Positions 62,431-64,000 of a stretch of 64,000 nucleotides of DNA are shown here, one piece after another. The notes below the pieces were generated by a model. It saw only the letters and a program-made list of their open reading frames with translations, made no database searches and had not been told where the DNA came from. Every line of letters begins with the position of its first letter. Within the stretch, counting starts at the first letter, position 1. This DNA is from Bacteroidota bacterium (GTDB lineage: Bacteria > Bacteroidota > Ignavibacteria > Kryptoniales > JAKASW01), in contig JAJZVO010000004.1 of the NCBI GenBank assembly GCA_021845665.1, forward strand, positions 1 to 64,000, in the 5' to 3' direction. The translations under genes and the position numbers were made by a program.

Positions 62431-63159
62431 TTACCTGATAGCTTCCCAGTTCTTGTAGAACCGCTTCAACTTGATCAAAGGTAACGAACTCAGCAGCCAC
62501 GCCGAGATGGTTCGCCGGTACCCCCAGGCGCGATATCGTCGCGGAGATTCATAGACGGTTACCGCCCATGTGAACAGGATTCTCCCGTGTTTCCTTATTC
62601 TCGTGAAAAGATCGAAGTCTTCACCGGTTATAAGTTCTTCCCTGTAACCGCCGACATTTTCGTAGACTTTCCGCCTGATTACCTGGAATTCGCCACGGGC
62701 CATCCCCAGTCCGGCCAAATTCGAAAAATAGTAATAGACATTGCAGACGGCGCTGAAACATTTGTCGCTCAGCTTTTCCTGTTCCGGCACGCATTTTATG
62801 GGACAGGTCATCGCGACGTACCCGTCCGACGCGAACTTCATCTCTGCCGTCGTCAGAAGTCTCTCGACGTCGAAAGTGACGTCGGCATTTATGAAGAGGA
62901 GATTCTCACCGCTCGCGGATTTTGCTCCTTTCGACCTGCAAGCCGAGATAGACCTCACCTCCCCCTTTTCATAGCGGACGACCTTATCACAGTGCTGACG
63001 TGCAATCTCCAGCGTCCGGTCGGTGCTCCCCCCGTCCGAGACAATGACCTCGTAATCGAACTTCGATTTGAGAACCGGTTTGCACAACGATCCGAGGAGA
63101 CCGGGAAGCAGTTTTTCTTCGTTCAGAGTAGGAATGATGATAGAATATTTCAAGTTCAA
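62431..63159 (-). CDS. Family 2 glycosyltransferase
   Basis: A 242-residue GT-A enzyme: YSIIIPTLNEEKLLPG, VSDGGSTDRT, RSISACRSKGA and FINADVTFD (DxD-type), plus GEDFDLFTR, where the Glu-Asp is the likely base. The C-terminus is basic and may bind membranes. The TTG start overlaps the stop of the outer-membrane protein gene (TTGA) with no strong ribosome-binding site, so translation is probably coupled. It builds some surface polysaccharide or lipid-linked sugar. Confidence 0.87.
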   Translation of the reverse strand: MNLKYSIIIPTLNEEKLLPGLLGSLCKPVLKSKFDYEVIVSDGGSTDRTLEIARQHCDKVVRYEKGEVRSISACRSKGAKSASGENLLFINADVTFDVERLLTTAEMKFASDGYVAMTCPIKCVPEQEKLSDKCFSAVCNVYYYFSNLAGLGMARGEFQVIRRKVYENVGGYREELITGEDFDLFTRIRKHGRILFTWAVTVYESPRRYRAWGYRRTISAWLLSSLPLIKLKRFYKNWEAIR

Positions 63160-64000
63160 AAGTCCGTAGATATTGTGGCGTAAAAGTACTGATCCAGAAA
63201 GGTATGCGACGCATAGATTTTGTCGACCGATTGGAGCGAGTAATCGACATCTAAATAATACTGCCGGATAGGTTCGATTCGCGCCGACAGAGTTAGAATA
63301 TCTCTGTTGACCCTGTAGCCCATGAGGAAATCGTTCGTGTATTTCCCATCGAGGTCGCCCCGGTTGACATCGCCGCCGAAGTTTCTCGTAATGGCTCCCT
63401 GGTCGTTCAGCGTGAAATTTCCGTTGGCATCCAGGAAACCGATTCCCGACCTCTGGTGCCTGTACAGCATTTCCAGCGTTATACGATTCGTAAGGTAGTA
63501 CTGCAACTCGAGCGCAATCTGATCGGAATTCGGCGGGAGGGGCGATCCCATGCTGATTCCCCAGTTTGTGTATGTGCTCGCATTAGTCCTGTGCGAGTAA
63601 ACGAACGGGTCGAGGAGTGTGTATTCGAGGATAGCCGTAAGGTTACTGATGCCAAACGGCTCCACATACATGAAGCCGGCCTGGTAACCAAACTTGTTGT
63701 CGTCGCCTCTTGGAGTCTTGTTGCCGAGGGTGCTGAAGTTGAGATCGTCTATAAGCAGGGTAAGTTGCAGCCCCATGTCTGTGGCGGGCCTGATCTCGCA
63801 ATCGAATCCCATCATCGCGTTGCTACGCGAGTCGGCCGTTGGTCCCGTGCTGATTTGTTCCGACTCCAGGATGCTTGCGGGATTCATATAGGTGAAAGAA
63901 AGCCCATCATTGCTGAGTATTAGGCTTTCGTACATTCCGAACCTGAAGGAGGGCGATAGTACGATATCCAACCGATGACCCACAATGTTTTTGGACGTAA
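63156..64000 (-). CDS. Outer-membrane beta-barrel protein, Wzi-like (partial at right edge)
   Basis: The frame is open past position 64000, so the N-terminus is missing. The visible 281 residues show alternating amphipathic beta strands with aromatic ends (e.g. GFDCEIRPATDMGLQLTLLI in part, LELQYYLTNRITLEMLY in part), asparagine/glycine turns and a C-terminal Phe, a beta-barrel pattern. GHRLDIVLSPSFRFGMYESL in part resembles capsule-assembly Wzi proteins. It shares an operon with two GT2 enzymes and a SPASM protein, so it may anchor or export a surface polysaccharide. Confidence 0.7.
   Translation of the reverse strand, partial: TSKNIVGHRLDIVLSPSFRFGMYESLILSNDGLSFTYMNPASILESEQISTGPTADSRSNAMMGFDCEIRPATDMGLQLTLLIDDLNFSTLGNKTPRGDDNKFGYQAGFMYVEPFGISNLTAILEYTLLDPFVYSHRTNASTYTNWGISMGSPLPPNSDQIALELQYYLTNRITLEMLYRHQRSGIGFLDANGNFTLNDQGAITRNFGGDVNRGDLDGKYTNDFLMGYRVNRDILTLSARIEPIRQYYLDVDYSLQSVDKIYASHTFLDQYFYATISTDF

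Noticed and set aside
1-64000. CRISPR array or rRNA genes
   Set aside because: No regularly spaced direct repeats and no rRNA-like sequence were seen.

Overview
The window looks like a contig from a flagellated, Gram-negative member of the Bacteroidota/Ignavibacteriota-Kryptonia side of the tree. Two large secreted proteins (17319-19640 and 20686-22005) end in the type IX secretion C-terminal sorting domain with the NYPNPFNP motif typical of that group. A flagellar block (flgM, a FlgN-like gene, fliD, fliS, flagellin), a TonB-dependent receptor, an Mla/MCE lipid-transport operon and HPr kinase without visible PTS genes fit the same placement. The assignment rests on protein motifs only.

Layout. 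(1) 1-4230: one end of an integrative element or prophage: DnaC-like ATPase (cut by the left edge), replication initiator, excisionase-like and Cro-like regulators on the minus strand; a divergent repressor, ImmA-type peptidase and tyrosine integrase on the plus strand. The integrase abuts the 3' end of tRNA-Lys. TGCAA/TTGCA inverted repeats in the divergent control region are likely operators. (2) 4.7-17 kb: cstA, the mlaE-mlaF-mlaD operon, two small membrane proteins divergent from an ECF sigma/anti-sigma pair, a lipoprotein plus TonB receptor, a C45-like hydrolase and a SPOR protein. (3) 17.3-26.1 kb: T9SS-exported proteins and a compact five-gene operon joining a lipoprotein, a GAF-sigma54 activator, a PEGA-domain Ser/Thr kinase, a kelch/T9SS protein and a DUF5683-like protein. 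(4) 26.3-37.1 kb: late flagellar genes, flagellin with a sigma28-like promoter and long structured leader, a glycosyltransferase, a 1415-residue sensor-like protein with a degenerate receiver, and a histidine kinase.

(5) 37.5-about 47 kb: a second island at tRNA-Ala(GGC), with its own related integrase, a DinJ/YafQ toxin-antitoxin pair, several unrecognised genes, a truncated initiator related to the one in region 1, an IS1634-like remnant, and decayed hicAB and type I restriction genes. It looks old and eroded. (6) 47.6-64 kb: chromosomal genes again: DinB, rpsT, a DUF4921-like protein, NAD-type isocitrate dehydrogenase, a deleted UPF0173 hydrolase, an MFS transporter, ychF, an esterase, family 5 uracil-DNA glycosylase, a radical SAM protein, an SDR, hprK, and a surface-polysaccharide-like cluster (two GT2 enzymes, a radical SAM/SPASM protein and an outer-membrane beta-barrel cut by the right edge).

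Most unusual points: the kinase/sigma54/T9SS operon; the structured flagellin leader; the 1415-residue pseudo-sensor; the operator set with an apparent CTG start in the left element; and a frame-breaking 8-bp repeat in the DnaC-like gene. No CRISPR array was seen.
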